NCBI RefSeq assembly: GCF_024362695.1
Contig: NC_065426.1
Span: 3,720,001 to 3,784,000 of the forward strand
Source of the DNA: Pectinophora gossypiella
Lineage: Eukaryota > Arthropoda > Insecta > Lepidoptera > Gelechiidae
Direction of reading: 5' to 3'
DNA length: 64,000 nt
Positions 20,554-31,292 of the stretch are shown piece after piece (within the stretch, counting starts at the first letter, position 1; each line of letters begins with the position of its first letter). Position numbers and translations under genes: made by a program. The notes beneath the pieces are model-generated. The model searched no databases. It worked only from the letters and a program-made list of their open reading frames with translations, and was not told where the DNA came from.

Positions 20554-21600
20554 ATTAGTCGAGTTTTATAAAACGGCAACTGATGGTTAACCTTGAAATG
20601 TTAGTTGTTACTTTTGAGCATACCTTCTTTTATTATACCATGATGACAAGCACACATGTCAAAATGTCAGAGCGAGCATATGCCTGACATGACATGAGCC
20701 CAACTCAATAAAGAGGTCCTTATGTCAGCGACTCAGAGAGGGTCTTAGAGTAAGACTCTCAGCTGACATTATTAGTTTATTCTTGACATTCTTTCAACAT
20801 TCAAGACGAAGGATAATGGCTTTTGGGGTAATTGGAAAAATCTTACGTAATACATAACATAACATCACGCTTGTATCTTTAAAGGGGTATGCAGAAATGC
20901 ACTTCAGCTATGTTTGAGTCCCATGTAGGTATACCATGATGGTTATGTAGGTGTGTAGTGTGTACATACAGGCTTAATGTTATGTAATGTTACAGGGTTT
21001 TTCTTTAAAATTATATCAAAATAATCATGAATATATAATTATTAGTTCTTATACAATACAATACAAAAACTCTTTATTGCATTTAAAACAAAAATTAAAA
21101 AATAAACATTTACACAATAATAAATGATTAATAATTATCTATTTACAATTTTACAATTATTAATACTTATATAATTTATTAATTTACATTTGTATAATTT
21201 ATAGTTATTTCTGTACCAATTATTATTGAAATCGGTCTAGCGGTTATGGTGTAAAAAGGTAACCGAGAATCACTTTCGTTTTTATAACCATACCACCACC
21301 ATTTGTATCTACCATTTTTAAAGCGAATAAATGAATTATGACTTAAAGTACCTAATATTAGTGCGTATGTAAGTATGCCAGCGTCCATTCGTAACTTGTC
21401 TGGGATGCTATATTTTTGCTGAATAATGTTAAATGAATTAACTTTCAGCATGATAAATTAATTTGCGGCAGATTTGAATGAGTAGTTTCGCCATAAATAT
21501 TGGTTGTTTGCACTCGATAAATATTCTTTAATGAAAATAATTTAATTCGTTCATTACCTACATATATTAACATTACATTAGCAGCTGTTTTACCCATCAC
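20554..21600. other. unassigned AT-rich DNA
   Basis: A retroposon-like tail ACAATACAATACAAAAACTC / TTTATTGCATTTAAAAC occurs at about 21052-21090. No gene recognised; ORFs here lack recognisable features. Confidence 0.35.
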
Positions 21601-21817
21601 CTACCACATTGGTGTAACAGAAATCTCGGTGAAGTGTGGGTACTTCATCTTGTGATGGATATATCTCTGACTACCCCTTCAATTCAATTTTTCTTCAATT
21701 CATTTTCATTTATTCCGTAAACAATATACATTGTGTTGGAATGTCTTACAAAATGAATAGATTACAAATTACAATTTAGGAATCACACTGTAAGAATATA
21801 AATATCAACTTAAAAAT

Positions 21818-21910
21818 ATCAAATCAAATCAAATATACTTTATTGCACAGAACTACATTTAAACAATCAGACATTAACACATGAATACAGTACAATTTGG
21901 GCGGCCTAAA
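21818..21910 (-). repeat. LINE 3' end (TTTGATTTGAT tail)
   Basis: ATCAAATCAAATCAAATATA / CTTTATTGCACAGAACTACA, AACACATGAATACAGTACAA and TTTGGGCGGCC: reverse of the 3' end seen at 56.94-57.11 kb. Confidence 0.8.
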
Positions 21911-22179
21911 TATCAGAATCATGCGAGATTAATACACGGAATTTAGAATAATTATTATAATTATGTATTACTTCATTGTCAACAATATTAAAACATAAAA
22001 AATAAATAAAAATACAGCGATGTCCATGTGAAAATAGAAATAATAAATGTAAAAAAAACAAGCAAAACTAAAAAAATGGGATATCAGCATATGTGTGTTT
22101 CGAGTCGCGTCATCACCGCCCTTGGGGTATAGTCGTGAGCTTCTTTTCTGTATGTTGTTATGTTACTTCTAAATTATAT

Positions 22180-22711
22180 ATTTACAAACAAGTCACACAT
22201 AAAGCCATATACTTTAATCTTGAATACACAAACGCCGCCAAAGTTTTATATTGAAATACTTTACCCAAACATGTCTAACATACAACTTTATTGTGCTAAA
22301 GTAATTTCAACTCTATCCAGCCAGTCTTAACCTGTAAAGTTTTACGATTATAAATATAAATACAAATGAATACCTCATGTATTATAAAGAAAATAATGCT
22401 AAACAATAAAAATAAGGTGACATTGCGAAAGTTATGAGTGAAAAGCGAATTTTCATGTATTCTAAACGAATGAAGGATCCGATAATATTTTTTATAATGA
22501 TTATTTAACAATAGCCACAATGCAATGGTAACACAATAAATTAATTTTCAGGCTACGTTCACCAAAAACAATATAGATGGGGTTGTACAGCTTTAACGTG
22601 ATAATTACCTATTTTCTCATTACTCGAGTACATAACTATGCCAAATACAATGTTATGGCAGAAGCATATGTAAAAATAATTGTTTCTTGATATTTGGATC
22701 ACGATGTATAG
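22180..22711. other. unassigned AT-rich DNA
   Basis: Contains CAGGCTACGTTCACCAAAAA / CAATATAGATGGGGTTGTAC at about 22548, a motif shared with 26.09 kb. No coding gene recognised. Confidence 0.35.
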
Positions 22712-22978
22712 AATTGGGTCGTGTACTAGGTTCAAGATAAATTATGAAATTCTGATTACTAAATAAAGACACATCTAAAACTAACGAAAAACATTTTCTT
22801 TTTTCTATTAAACTTATTTATGAATTTTAATCAAGAAAAACGTAATAATAAGTCCGACATTTTGTCACGTTTTTCTATGACGTCACAGAGTGCTTTTTCA
22901 TACAAATTCCATAGTAATTTCGTGTTTTGACGTTTAGTAAAAAGTAACTGATTTGACTAGTTGGAAACTAGCCTATTA
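22712..22978 (+). mobile_element. MITE-B, full length
   Basis: AATTGGGTCGTGTACTAGGT to GGAAACTAGCCTATTATG, with TGATTACTAAATAAAGACAC, AAACTTATTTATGAATTTTA, AAGTCCGACATTTTGTCACG, TATGACGTCACAGAGTGCTT and CGTGTTTTGACGTTTAGTAA. Used as the reference for this family. Confidence 0.85.
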
Positions 22979-22989
22979 TGTTGCTACCA

Positions 22990-23300
22990 ATTCTGCTTCT
23001 CTTTATTTTGATCAGAACAATTGTTGGCGTCAGATCTGGCAACCCCGTTGCCTAGGTATTGTTGATTGTATGGCGCATAGCAACGGGGGTGTAAGTTAGG
23101 TTTTTTACATTACTATTTTTGTGATCTTTTACTCTTTATTATACGTTAATACTGAGTTGGTCATCTTTGATTTCGCTCGCTAATAATAATAATGGGTGGA
23201 AGATGTACCTAATTGTGCCTAAGTCACAGGTCCTAGGTTAAAAAAGGTCATCATTTATACCCAAAAACAAAGATAAAAGATATATCTGCTATCCATTATA
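22990..23300 (+). repeat. repeat copy with a 180-bp insertion
   Basis: CTGCTTCTCTTTATTTTGAT (to 23012) and GGGTGGAAGATGTACC...GGTCATCATTTATACCC (from 23193) are contiguous in the reverse-orientation copy at 26245-26340. About 23013-23192 is therefore an insertion. It contains CAGATCTGGCAACCCCGTTG / TAGCAACGGGGGTG, a small imperfect inverted pair. Confidence 0.7.
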
Positions 23301-23464
23301 TTAGAAGAATTAACGAAGAAAAATCTGTACAGCGCTATCTATAATCATTTTTGAGGAATGTAGCCAGGAAAGTCTCTCATTAACCTCGTATATAAATACA
23401 ATGGTCAAGATAGAAATACAATGGAAAAGATCATAGCATTAATTACACATAAGTACATATCGTG

Positions 23465-23753
23465 AGAGGAGCTCGGTGGCGCAGCGGTTAACGCGCTCGG
23501 TCTGCGATTGTTGAAGTAAAGCAACTTTTGCAAAGGCCGGTCATAGGATGGGTGACCACAAAAAAAAAAGTTTTCATCTCGAGCTCCTCCGAGCTTCGGA
23601 ACGCACGTTAAGCCGTTGGTCCCGGCTGCATTAGCAGTCGTTAATAACCATCAATCCGCACTGGGCCCGCGTGATGGTTTTAGGCCCGATCTCCCTATCC
23701 ATCCATAGAGAAGGCCCCAGCAGTGGAGACGTTAATGGGCTGATGATGATGAA
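23465..23753 (+). repeat. SINE-1, full length
   Basis: GAGGAGCTCGGTGGCGCAGC to (GATGAT)n, with the intact core CACGTTAAGCCGTTGGTCCC and GGCTGCATTAGCAGTCGTTA. Flanks AGTACATAT (left) and AGTATATAT (right) are a probable target-site duplication with one change. Confidence 0.92.
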
Positions 23754-23857
23754 GTATATATTTATTTATTTTTTTCTTTTTAGCAATTGGTATTTTAATT
23801 TAATGGGCTTTTTTGCTTTTTGTATATTTTATTCGAAAAAAGAAATTGGCACACAGT

Positions 23858-24003
23858 TGGCTCGACCATTATAGACGGCGATACGGCTCTCCACTTATCA
23901 CGTTGGTTTATCAGAAAGCTCGGTGAGGTGTGGGTAGGTACTTAATTCATCTTGCGATGCATGTACCACTGACTAATTGGGATATAGTCGTAAGCTTATG
24001 TGT
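23858..24003 (+). repeat. SINE-5 family copy
   Basis: GCTCGACCATTATAGACGGC, GATACGGCTCTCCACTTATC, AAGCTCGGTGAGGTGTGGGT, TTCATCTTGCGATGCATGTA and AATTGGGATATAGTCGTAAG. The same order is seen at 31.92, 58.75 (reverse) and 60.23 kb. Confidence 0.75.
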
Positions 24004-24528
24004 TGTGTAAAAAAAAATGTCTTTACAGTAATAATAACATAACATGTCTCATTATTAACTTTTTGCAATCTTTTGCCGAGTATAACATAAAAAAGCTTTT
24101 ACCTCGGCAAGAAACGAAGCTAACCCTAAAGCTAGACCTAAAAAATACAACCACAAATGCTATGGAAACACACGCACAAAGAGAACCAGTAGATAATATA
24201 ATAATATATAAAACTGTGGTACTTTATGAGAATAAGGCATGAAGCCAAAAACGTTCCAGCGTACGGACGATATTTTACAACAGTGTGCTAAAGATGCCTT
24301 GTTCCGACACTGTTTTATATTTTAAGCGCTTTTAAAATATTATCCTTACGCGTTGGCATATGCTGGGTTTAAGTAACCTCAAAATTCGCTTTAGGCGAGC
24401 GCTGAAAATGTATTGTATAATGTTCTACATGAGCAGGGATGAAAAGAAAATCTTAGTGGCTCTAGTATCTTGACGTTACACCAATGCGTTATTTTAACCA
24501 AGCTGTTCATGAAAGGTTGTTCTATACA

Positions 24529-25152
24529 AGGTGTTAGTGATATCGTAACGAAAAAACAAACAGAACGTCAACTTGATTGTACTAAAATGATTTTTGGTGT
24601 TTTTCTTGTCGGATTTTCAGATGCTGCGCCGCAATGTAAATCGAACAACGCGGACAGTCGCTCGCTAGACTACATAGGTTGGTTGTTGTATTGTACATTG
24701 ATGATTTTTAATAATTTGTTTCTTTTTTATTATTATTTATTTATTTGTGTTTTATAGCTTAAAGCACAATATGGGACTGAAAACAATAAAAAAACTCTAA
24801 AATATTTTGCGCAGAGAATAGGCCTGGCAGTTCAGAGGGGAATTGCTGCCAGCGTTTTGGGCGCTCTGCCTCAGTGTGGCGCGCTGGAGGAGGTTTTCTA
24901 TTTATAATTAACTCGTGTTGTTGTTTTTGTAATTTTTGTATTGTAGGATAACATTAAATGGATCTAAAATATTAATTCATTTTCCGACAGAAAATTCCAC
25001 ATGTTTTACACAGAATAATAATCTGTTTAAAACATGTAACTATGACATCTTTTTTTGGACTGTACAATTGCAATAAAACACTTCTGATTTTGTTTTTTGA
25101 TTTTGAATTATCCCCCGAAGTATTCGTTACGGTGTCACTAACACCCTGTATA
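24529..25152. mobile_element. MITE-A termini bracketing unrelated sequence
   Basis: TATACAAGGTGTTAGTGATA at the left and GTCACTAACACCCTGTATAT at the right, with an internal arm remnant CATTTTCCGACAGAAAATTC at about 24980. About 420 bp of foreign DNA lies inside, including a probable LINE fragment. It is probably a MITE-A copy disrupted by insertion. Confidence 0.5.
24805..24906 (+). pseudogene. probable LINE ORF C-terminal fragment
   Basis: In frame to a TAA it reads FAQRIGLAVQRGIAASVLGA then LPQCGALEEVFYL. The coding-like composition and the clean stop suggest the extreme C-terminus of a retroelement ORF; the family is not certain. It lies inside the disrupted MITE-A. Confidence 0.4.
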
Positions 25153-25159
25153 TTTTATT

Positions 25160-25345
25160 TTATACCAGCTTTCCGCCCGCGAATTTTTGTTCCCGCGGAA
25201 TTCGGTTATCGGCACGTTTTTCCATCCCCTTTTCATCCCCTTAGGGGATGATTTCTGGAACAAAAACTATTCTATGTTCTTTTATAGGTCTCAATCTATA
25301 CCCATACCAAATTTAAGCGTGAAAATGCTTCATAAGATAAGTGAA
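25160..25345 (+). repeat. retroelement 3' repeat (CCATCCCCTTTTCATCCCC family)
   Basis: AGCTTTCCGCCCGCGAATTT, GTTCCCGCGGAATTCGGTTA, TTTCCATCCCCTTTTCATCC and CCTTAGGGGATGATTTCTGG. This is a very widespread lepidopteran repeat block, usually found at RTE-like LINE 3' ends (recalled, not searched). Confidence 0.65.
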
Positions 25346-25489
25346 GAAAAATGATCAACGCCGCCGCGCTCATATTTATAGTGGTGCATCATGTTCGAAA
25401 GGACAGAACCCCTCTGTCGTTTTTTACGACATGTCGGAGAAGATAAGTAAGCGTTCGTTCTTTTAATTTATTCGATCGATTACGCACCT

Positions 25490-25625
25490 TTCAAATTCAA
25501 AAATATATTTATTCAATAGGTAACATAGTTACACTTTGAATCGTCAATTTTTACATAGGTAACGAGCGTCTCATCCGCCTAAAATACTGCAGCTTCTCAC
25601 AACCTGTATAGCCGGGGAAAAATCA
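25490..25625 (-). repeat. retroposon 3' end (CCCCGGCTATA family)
   Basis: AAATTCAAAAATATATTTAT / TCAATAGGTAACATAGTTAC / CACTTTGAATCGTCAA / CTCACAACCTGTATAGCCGG: reverse of 13.75-13.89 kb. Confidence 0.75.
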
Positions 25626-26097
25626 TCACTGATTGATTATTATTGATTTGATTGATTTATTTTATTGACTATGTAAACTGATCAATTGATATCGGTAAAT
25701 ACATTGGAGGTTATCGATTTTCGGTTCTTTTGTTCATACATTTTGAACATTGCCCTTTGTAAAACCATTTCCCACACTGATAACTCTAATAGTCCCCAAA
25801 AGGTGCGATTTATTCTCCAATTCTGATCCTTCCCTAGAATATTTTACCAATAAAAATGGAGATACCGTTTTTTACACAGAAATCGCTTCTCTTATGACTT
25901 TCAGCGTTTCTAATTCTGAGCTAGGTGAAAAGCCATCTCTTTTACGATTGCCGTAAAAAGATATTATAATGTGTACATTACGTCCTTTGAAATGTACTAT
26001 TAAATTTTCTTTTTTTGTTCGTACAAGGCCTGTGGATTTAGAGAGCAGGCCAGAGATGTAATGAGGTACTATTCAGGCTACGTTCCTCAAAAACAAT

Positions 26098-26252
26098 ATA
26101 GATAGCGTTGTACGGTCACGAGTCTGAAACCATGTCACATTTACTTTTATTACAAATCAAACCGTTAGTCTCATTAAATGTCAAATATGATAGTGTGACA
26201 GGGTTCTAAAGTGGGTAATTACATGATATTGCTCATGACTGTACATATGCAT
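26098..26252 (+). mobile_element. MITE-C
   Basis: TTGTACGGTCACGAG start and GCTCATGACTGTACAT end, inverted with respect to each other. Internal CCATGTCACATTTACTTTTA, GTCTCATTAAATGTCAAATA and AGGGTTCTAAAGTGGG. Other copies lie at 32.8 (reverse), 46.85, 57.4 and 60.77 kb. Confidence 0.75.
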
Positions 26253-26345
26253 TTTTTATCTTTGTTTTTGGGTATAAATGATGACCCTTTTTATTACACC
26301 CAGGCGTATCTTCCACCCATCAAAATAAAGAGAAGCAATATAAGT
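26245..26345 (-). repeat. uninterrupted partner of the 23.0-23.3 kb repeat
   Basis: TTTTTATCTTTGTTTTTGGG / TATAAATGATGACCCTTTTT / GTATCTTCCACCCATCAAAA / TAAAGAGAAGCA in reverse matches both flanks of the 180-bp insertion at 23.01-23.19 kb, giving an empty-site allele of that insertion. Confidence 0.7.
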
Positions 26346-27964
26346 AACAAAATAATTCTATCTCAAGCCACAATTATTTTTATAATATAATAATACTTCT
26401 GTCATTACATTAAATTTTGGAATAAGAAGCTTTTGTAAAATTTAATGTTAATGAAATATAATCACTAATGAGGATAAAAACTGCTTATCTGTCCCGTCAG
26501 GTGTCGCTACTGTTGAGTGTTCTTAAATGTTGACAGTTCCCAATATTATTTCAGTAAATAAACATATTTTTTTGCTAATATTATTTTTACATAGTATATT
26601 TTAGCTGGACATTATGGAGAACTGTCAAAATGTAACAGTATTGATGCCTACATTTGAGCTTCTAGTTTGTATCCTCATTGTGCTCAACTAGTAGTCCGGT
26701 TTAATAGTAAGTAGGTACATCACTCGTTACGATATCGCGCGAAAATTGCGTTGCGTTCTGGAGAAATTATGTGGACCCATTCACACGATCTAGAAAAGTC
26801 CACCCCTGACACCCTTTCAGCCGATTCAGCGAAATTGATTTCGTGGTTTTCTGTTAATGAGAAAAAGTTTTGTTTTTTTATTACTTTCTCAATATTGGAA
26901 CACAAAAAGTACAATTTTGCTACACATTCAAGTGTTTACACGTTTTTAGGTGAAATTCCAAGAAAATATTTTCGTTAAGTATTTTTGTTTTTTCTATTTT
27001 GTAGTACTTTCACTTTGACTACATATCTGATATTATACTGAACTAAAATGGCAATATCTACTTTTACATAGTCTGAATTTTTAAAATCGCAATTAAGGTA
27101 ATATATACTTTTTAAATGTTAGTTTTAAGTATCGAGTCTAGCGATATGTATCTCTTAAGACGTCGCATGATAACGGACAACATTGATAAGACTTCGGCCG
27201 ACGACTACGAGGAATTACTTCTCTCTCTAACATCGTATAAGACTAAGTTGGGGGATAAGATGTCCTGCGCTGCGACATCGTCCGATATTTTCGGAGAAAC
27301 ATGTCGCTCGACAAAATAAATATCTACTAACGGGGATGAGGCTTTACACTAAGCTACGAAAAAGAATTGAACACACAAAACTTTACAGCCAACTATCAAG
27401 CTAAGCTCGCTCTTACCTTCTCCTCTAATAGAAACTTAAAACTTATTAAGACATAAATAATAACCTTACTAACAGTTTAGCTATCACTTTATTGAAATTG
27501 AACCTAAATTGGACCATTACACAAACGAGAATGAACCTTGTTGAATTCTCTAAACTACATTTTTTACCAACTTTACTCTTACAGTTCACACAATACTTCG
27601 CTTTTAGCGACTAAGGTTGAAAATCTTATAGCATGGTTAAATCCTTATCTTTGCTGGAGATCAGAAACCATTTTCTGGCCAAAAGTGTCCTTCCAAAAGT
27701 CATCAAAAGGGACAAACGTTGGTCTCAATTGTTATACCCTGCGATTTATGGGAAGACAAGTGTCTTTTTATTGGTCAGAACATCCAACCTTTCCGTGGCT
27801 ATGTCCTTTATGAAACTGTTTATGAGATACAGGGTGGATACAGGCCAGAAATAGGACATAGTTTATTGAAACACATTTTTGAAAATGTTTGTCCTATATG
27901 TACTAACTACTAACGAAATACTAGCCATAGAGGAATCCTATCAGCTAGCGATAACAAAATTTAA
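26346..27964. other. unassigned DNA with small ORFs
   Basis: No element recognised over about 1.6 kb. ORFs of 67-91 codons (for example 27116-27319 and 27538-27813) have fairly ordinary amino-acid composition but no domain, splice pattern or homologue I recognise. This is the longest repeat-poor stretch and the best place to look for host exons. Confidence 0.4.
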
Positions 27965-28029
27965 CAACTTCAGCAGGGTCTGCATGACAATCGCGCCGCC
28001 CGGGGCGCGATTTTTATCGAGGGCTTCAA

Positions 28030-28133
28030 CCAATAAACGCAGCTAATGCTATTTACGTAGATGAAAGTCGAATGGCTATTGGTCGAAGGCCGGAATATAA
28101 ATAGCTCCGCGCGCGACGCGATTTTCGTGCGCA
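28030..28133 (+). promoter_or_regulatory. candidate CCAAT/TATA core promoter
   Basis: CCAAT at 28030-28034, inverted ATTGG at 28078-28082 and TATAAATAG at 28096-28104, with CGTGCGCAG about 30 nt downstream as a possible start region. The segment is unusually GC- and CpG-rich for this window (GCGCGCGACGCG). A short ATG ORF (28159-28224, 21 codons) runs into an ATACGTTTATTGCAC retroposon-like tail, so this may be a retroelement promoter rather than a host one. Confidence 0.4.
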
Positions 28134-28204
28134 GCCTGCAGGTCCTCGATACACGAATTATGGCATTGACAGACGTCAAAACAAATGAAATCAAATACGT
28201 TTAT

Positions 28205-28885
28205 TGCACACGTCGTGTTTTTTAACGTCGATTCCCGCTACGGTGAGTCTCTTTACGGCGAGTGGCTTGAAGTCGCACTTATCTACGGTGTGTACGGAGA
28301 CTTGGTGTCAAAATAATAATTCCATATAACATAAACCATAAATATTTAAGGTGTTTTTACTAACCCTTAATTAATTTATTTATTTAAAAGGTACACAAAG
28401 CAGGTACAAAATAAAATAACATTATTTACTTATAAATTCATGCGATAAGTTTAGAATGTTCATATTATGTGACAAGCGGCCTTTGCCCAACAGTGGGACT
28501 TATAATTATAGGCTATTTATAACGTAACATAAGCTTACTACCATATCCTAATAGGGGTAATCAGAGGTATGTCCACCGCAAGATGAACTAAGAAGCCACA
28601 CCTCACCGAATATATCTATACATGTAAATTTCGATTAAATATATTTTTTTTTGTAACACAAAAAACTTAGATCTAAAAAGGCGCAGACGAACTTTTCACT
28701 AAAAAAATCTAGAACGGCCTAAATTAAATGTCAGGTGGAAGACAAATCTACGCCCAAAAAGCCCTTAGGCTACTCCCAATCTGCATATATACTAGATTCA
28801 TCCAGTCTCTCGACTTGAATACAAGATTTACATTCTGCGTGGATTGCCTAAATAGCCCGGCATCAAGTAGGTCAGGGAGGTTACA
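28205..28885. other. mixed sequence with SINE fragments
   Basis: A SINE-3 3' scrap (GCCTTTGCCCAACAGTGGGA) at about 28480, and reverse SINE-5 material at about 28520-28615 (TAAGCTTACTACCATATCC, CACCGCAAGATGAACTAAG). The rest is unassigned. Confidence 0.45.
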
Positions 28886-28892
28886 TTATAGC

Positions 28893-29010
28893 ATAGAATA
28901 AGGAATAATACTACGTATAGAACGGCAACTCTCCGCTCCCCACCAGCGTCTAAGCTAGGGTTACCTCACCCCCCCTCGAACATAGTTTACACTTGAATCG
29001 TGAAGACAAC
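28893..29010 (-). repeat. repeat shared with 53.1 kb
   Basis: AATAAGGAATAATACTACGT, CAACTCTCCGCTCCCCACCA, GTCTAAGCTAGGGTTACCTC and CTCGAACATAGTTTACACTT: reverse complement of about 53105-53195. Part of the same motif string also occurs near 13.9 kb. Possibly a LINE 5' or 3' untranslated region. Confidence 0.6.
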
Positions 29011-29172
29011 CCGCGGACTGTTGTTTTTATTTTTTATCAGTTTAGTTTATACCTATTGTTCAAAATTTCTTGTTTGTGATTTGTGTGGTAAATAAATAAA
29101 TAAGTATTAACTGATTATTATAAACTCTACGTACCTAGTAAGTAATGACGGTTAAATTAGGTATTGTAATAG

Positions 29173-29460
29173 GGTAGTTTCCAACTAGACAAATCAGTCA
29201 CTTTTAACTACCGAAAAACACGAAATTACTATGGAAATTGTATGAAAAAGCAACCTGTGACGTCATAGAGAAACGTGGCAATATGTCGCACTTATTATTA
29301 CATTCTTTATTAAAATTCAAAAATAGGTTGAATAGAAAAAAGCTAGTAAGTGTACTGCGCAACGGAAGGCGATTGGGGCAACCACCGTTCTACACGCCCT
29401 ATCTATGGAGTAATGAAAATGGAGGCGATTACTCCACTGACAAGAGCGCAGCTCTTAAAT

Positions 29461-29495
<35 letters not shown>

Positions 29496-29588
29496 AAAGA
29501 AAACTTTTTTTGTCACCTTTAGATCCGTCTTTATTTAGAAATCAGAATTCCGTAATTTATCTTTGACTTAGAAAACTACCCAATTGGC
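29173..29588 (-). mobile_element. MITE-B split by a LINE-tail insertion
   Basis: Left end TAGTTTCCAACTAGACAAAT, TGTGACGTCATAGAGAAACG; right end TTTGTCACCTTTAGATCCGT, AAACTACCCAATTGG. The insert (about 29346-29504) reads GTACTGCGCAACGGAAGGCG...CTCCACTGACAAGAGCGCAG...TCTTAAATAAA, then (GA)n, a retroposed LINE 3' end with its microsatellite tail. Confidence 0.75.
29463..29491 (+). repeat. (AG)n microsatellite
   Basis: Uninterrupted AG dinucleotide run ending in A-rich sequence, the tail of the retroposed insert in MITE-B. Confidence 0.9.
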
Positions 29589-30015
29589 AGCCCTCGAACG
29601 TCACACACACACACAGTTGCGCGTGTTGATAATGTCAATGTGTAGTGTCTGTGTAATACAAGGTTGTTTGTATGAAGTGTCCGGGGTGTGATTATAGGTT
29701 ATGTTCCCAGTTTGTGAACGTTACGGGGAACAGTACATCACTGTGCGTCAACAAAGTTGTACTTTGTAAGTTTTACTACAATTATAACTGTCGACCTCTG
29801 AATATTGGCAATAAAGTGCTCAGTTTAATACAAATTGTTTTATTGGCCATATTATTAGCATTGACTAATAAACTAAGTTTAACCAGCAACATTTTGACAC
29901 ACATATGTACATAAACTCACGCCCGGCACCTCTAACAGGGTGAGCAGTGGGGAGCTACAAGTAAATCAACAACAACCTGCAGCCGTTGATACGAAGTTAT
30001 AAGATGAGTAGTTAT

Positions 30016-30292
30016 AAGACGGGTTCGAATCCCGGTGAGGAAATATCACAAAAATCACTTTGTGATCCCTAGTTTGGTCAGGACATTACAGGCTGATCAC
30101 CTGATTATCCGAAAGTAAGATGATCCGTATTTCGGAAGGCACGTTAAGCCGTTGGTCCCGGTTACTACTTACTGATGTAAGTAAGTAGTCGTTACGTGAG
30201 CCATGTGAGGGGCCTTTGGCGGCTCAATAATAACCCATGACACCAGGGTTGATGAGGTTGGTACTCTACCGCACAACCCACACGATAATAGA
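30016..30292 (+). repeat. SINE-2, head-truncated
   Basis: Starts within the B box (ACGGGTTCGAATCCCGGTGA), then AAATCACTTTGTGATCCCTA, core CGGAAGGCACGTTAAGCCGT, TTACTGATGTAAGTAAGTAG, TGACACCAGGGTTGATGAGG and CACAACCCACACGATAATAG. Confidence 0.9.
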
Positions 30293-30524
30293 CCATGAGT
30301 ATAATGTATCCTATGGTAACAAAGGATCAGTTTTAAAGGATAGAACCCGGGACTTTATTCACCTTATGTTACCAACTTTTAACCATAAGGTACCTACTAC
30401 CTACGCAAGCATCAGAAATCAGAAATCGAAATCATTTGCTCTACGTTATTATCATAGATAAACTCATTGAAGAACAATTTAACATTTTTGAATATACTTT
30501 TTTTTAATCAAGTGTTGCAACATA

Positions 30525-30677
30525 ATCGATTTAATCGATAGTATTGCAATTATTTATTATTTTTACAATCGATTGTATCGGTATAATCGACTACGTAGAT
30601 AAATCTCCAAATTATAAGATTAAGATCGATATAATTATAGAATTCCAATATCATATCGATATTTAGACCACATCGAT
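30525..30677. promoter_or_regulatory. cluster of ATCGAT motifs (DRE-like)
   Basis: ATCGAT occurs at 30525, 30534, 30568, 30625, 30655 and 30672. The one at 30654-30661 is TATCGATA, identical to the DREF recognition core known in Drosophila. It may be regulatory or just a simple-sequence repeat; a SINE-1 inserts at its right edge. Confidence 0.3.
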
Positions 30678-30903
30678 GGGTGACCACAAAAAAAAGTTTT
30701 CATCTCGAGCTCCTCCGTAAGACGATCCGTGCTTCGGAAGGCACGTTAAGCCGTTGATCCCGGCTGCATTAGCAGGTTGTTCGTTAATAACCATCAATCC
30801 GCACTGGGCCCGCGTGGTGGTTAATGCCCGATCTCCCTATCCATCCATAGGGAAGGCCCGTGCCTCAGCAGTAGGGACGTTAATTGGCTGATGATGATGA
30901 TGA
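30677..30903 (+). repeat. SINE-1, 5'-truncated
   Basis: Begins at GGGTGACCACAAAAAAAAGT, then the core GTGCTTCGGAAGGCACGTTA with a short internal insertion (GTAAGACGATCC), CCGCACTGGGCCCGCGTGGT and the tail (GATGAT)n. CGATATTT precedes the copy (30657) and follows the tail (30904), a possible duplication. Confidence 0.9.
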
Positions 30904-31292
30904 TCGATATTTGGAATTTTTAGGGGTACCTAAATAATCCATTAATCGTTTATTCGGCAAAACTCGTTTGTATGTATTTGTGTAAATGACTAACACTTCA
31001 AACCAATCATTCTACAGACCTAGAGCAGTCTAGAGTTGCTGATTCCGTAGAGCGCAAACAAGGAATGTAGATACAAAGCCTGCAACTCACGTTCAGATAA
31101 TTGCGTTCCTGGCTACAACTCACTAAAGGCCAGATTCGCAGATTTGTTTGATGGAGTGGCATCCTCACACGCGGACTATTAGCTCTATGATTCCCAAAGG
31201 CGATTCTGCACAACACGGGTTTTACAGCATTTTTATTAGCAGGAAGCTCGGTGAGGTGTGAGTACTAAGTTCATCTTGCGAAGAGTACACCA

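Noticed and set aside
30525..30677. Confident enhancer call for the ATCGAT cluster
   Set aside because: No neighbouring gene or conservation evidence; kept only as a low-confidence observation.
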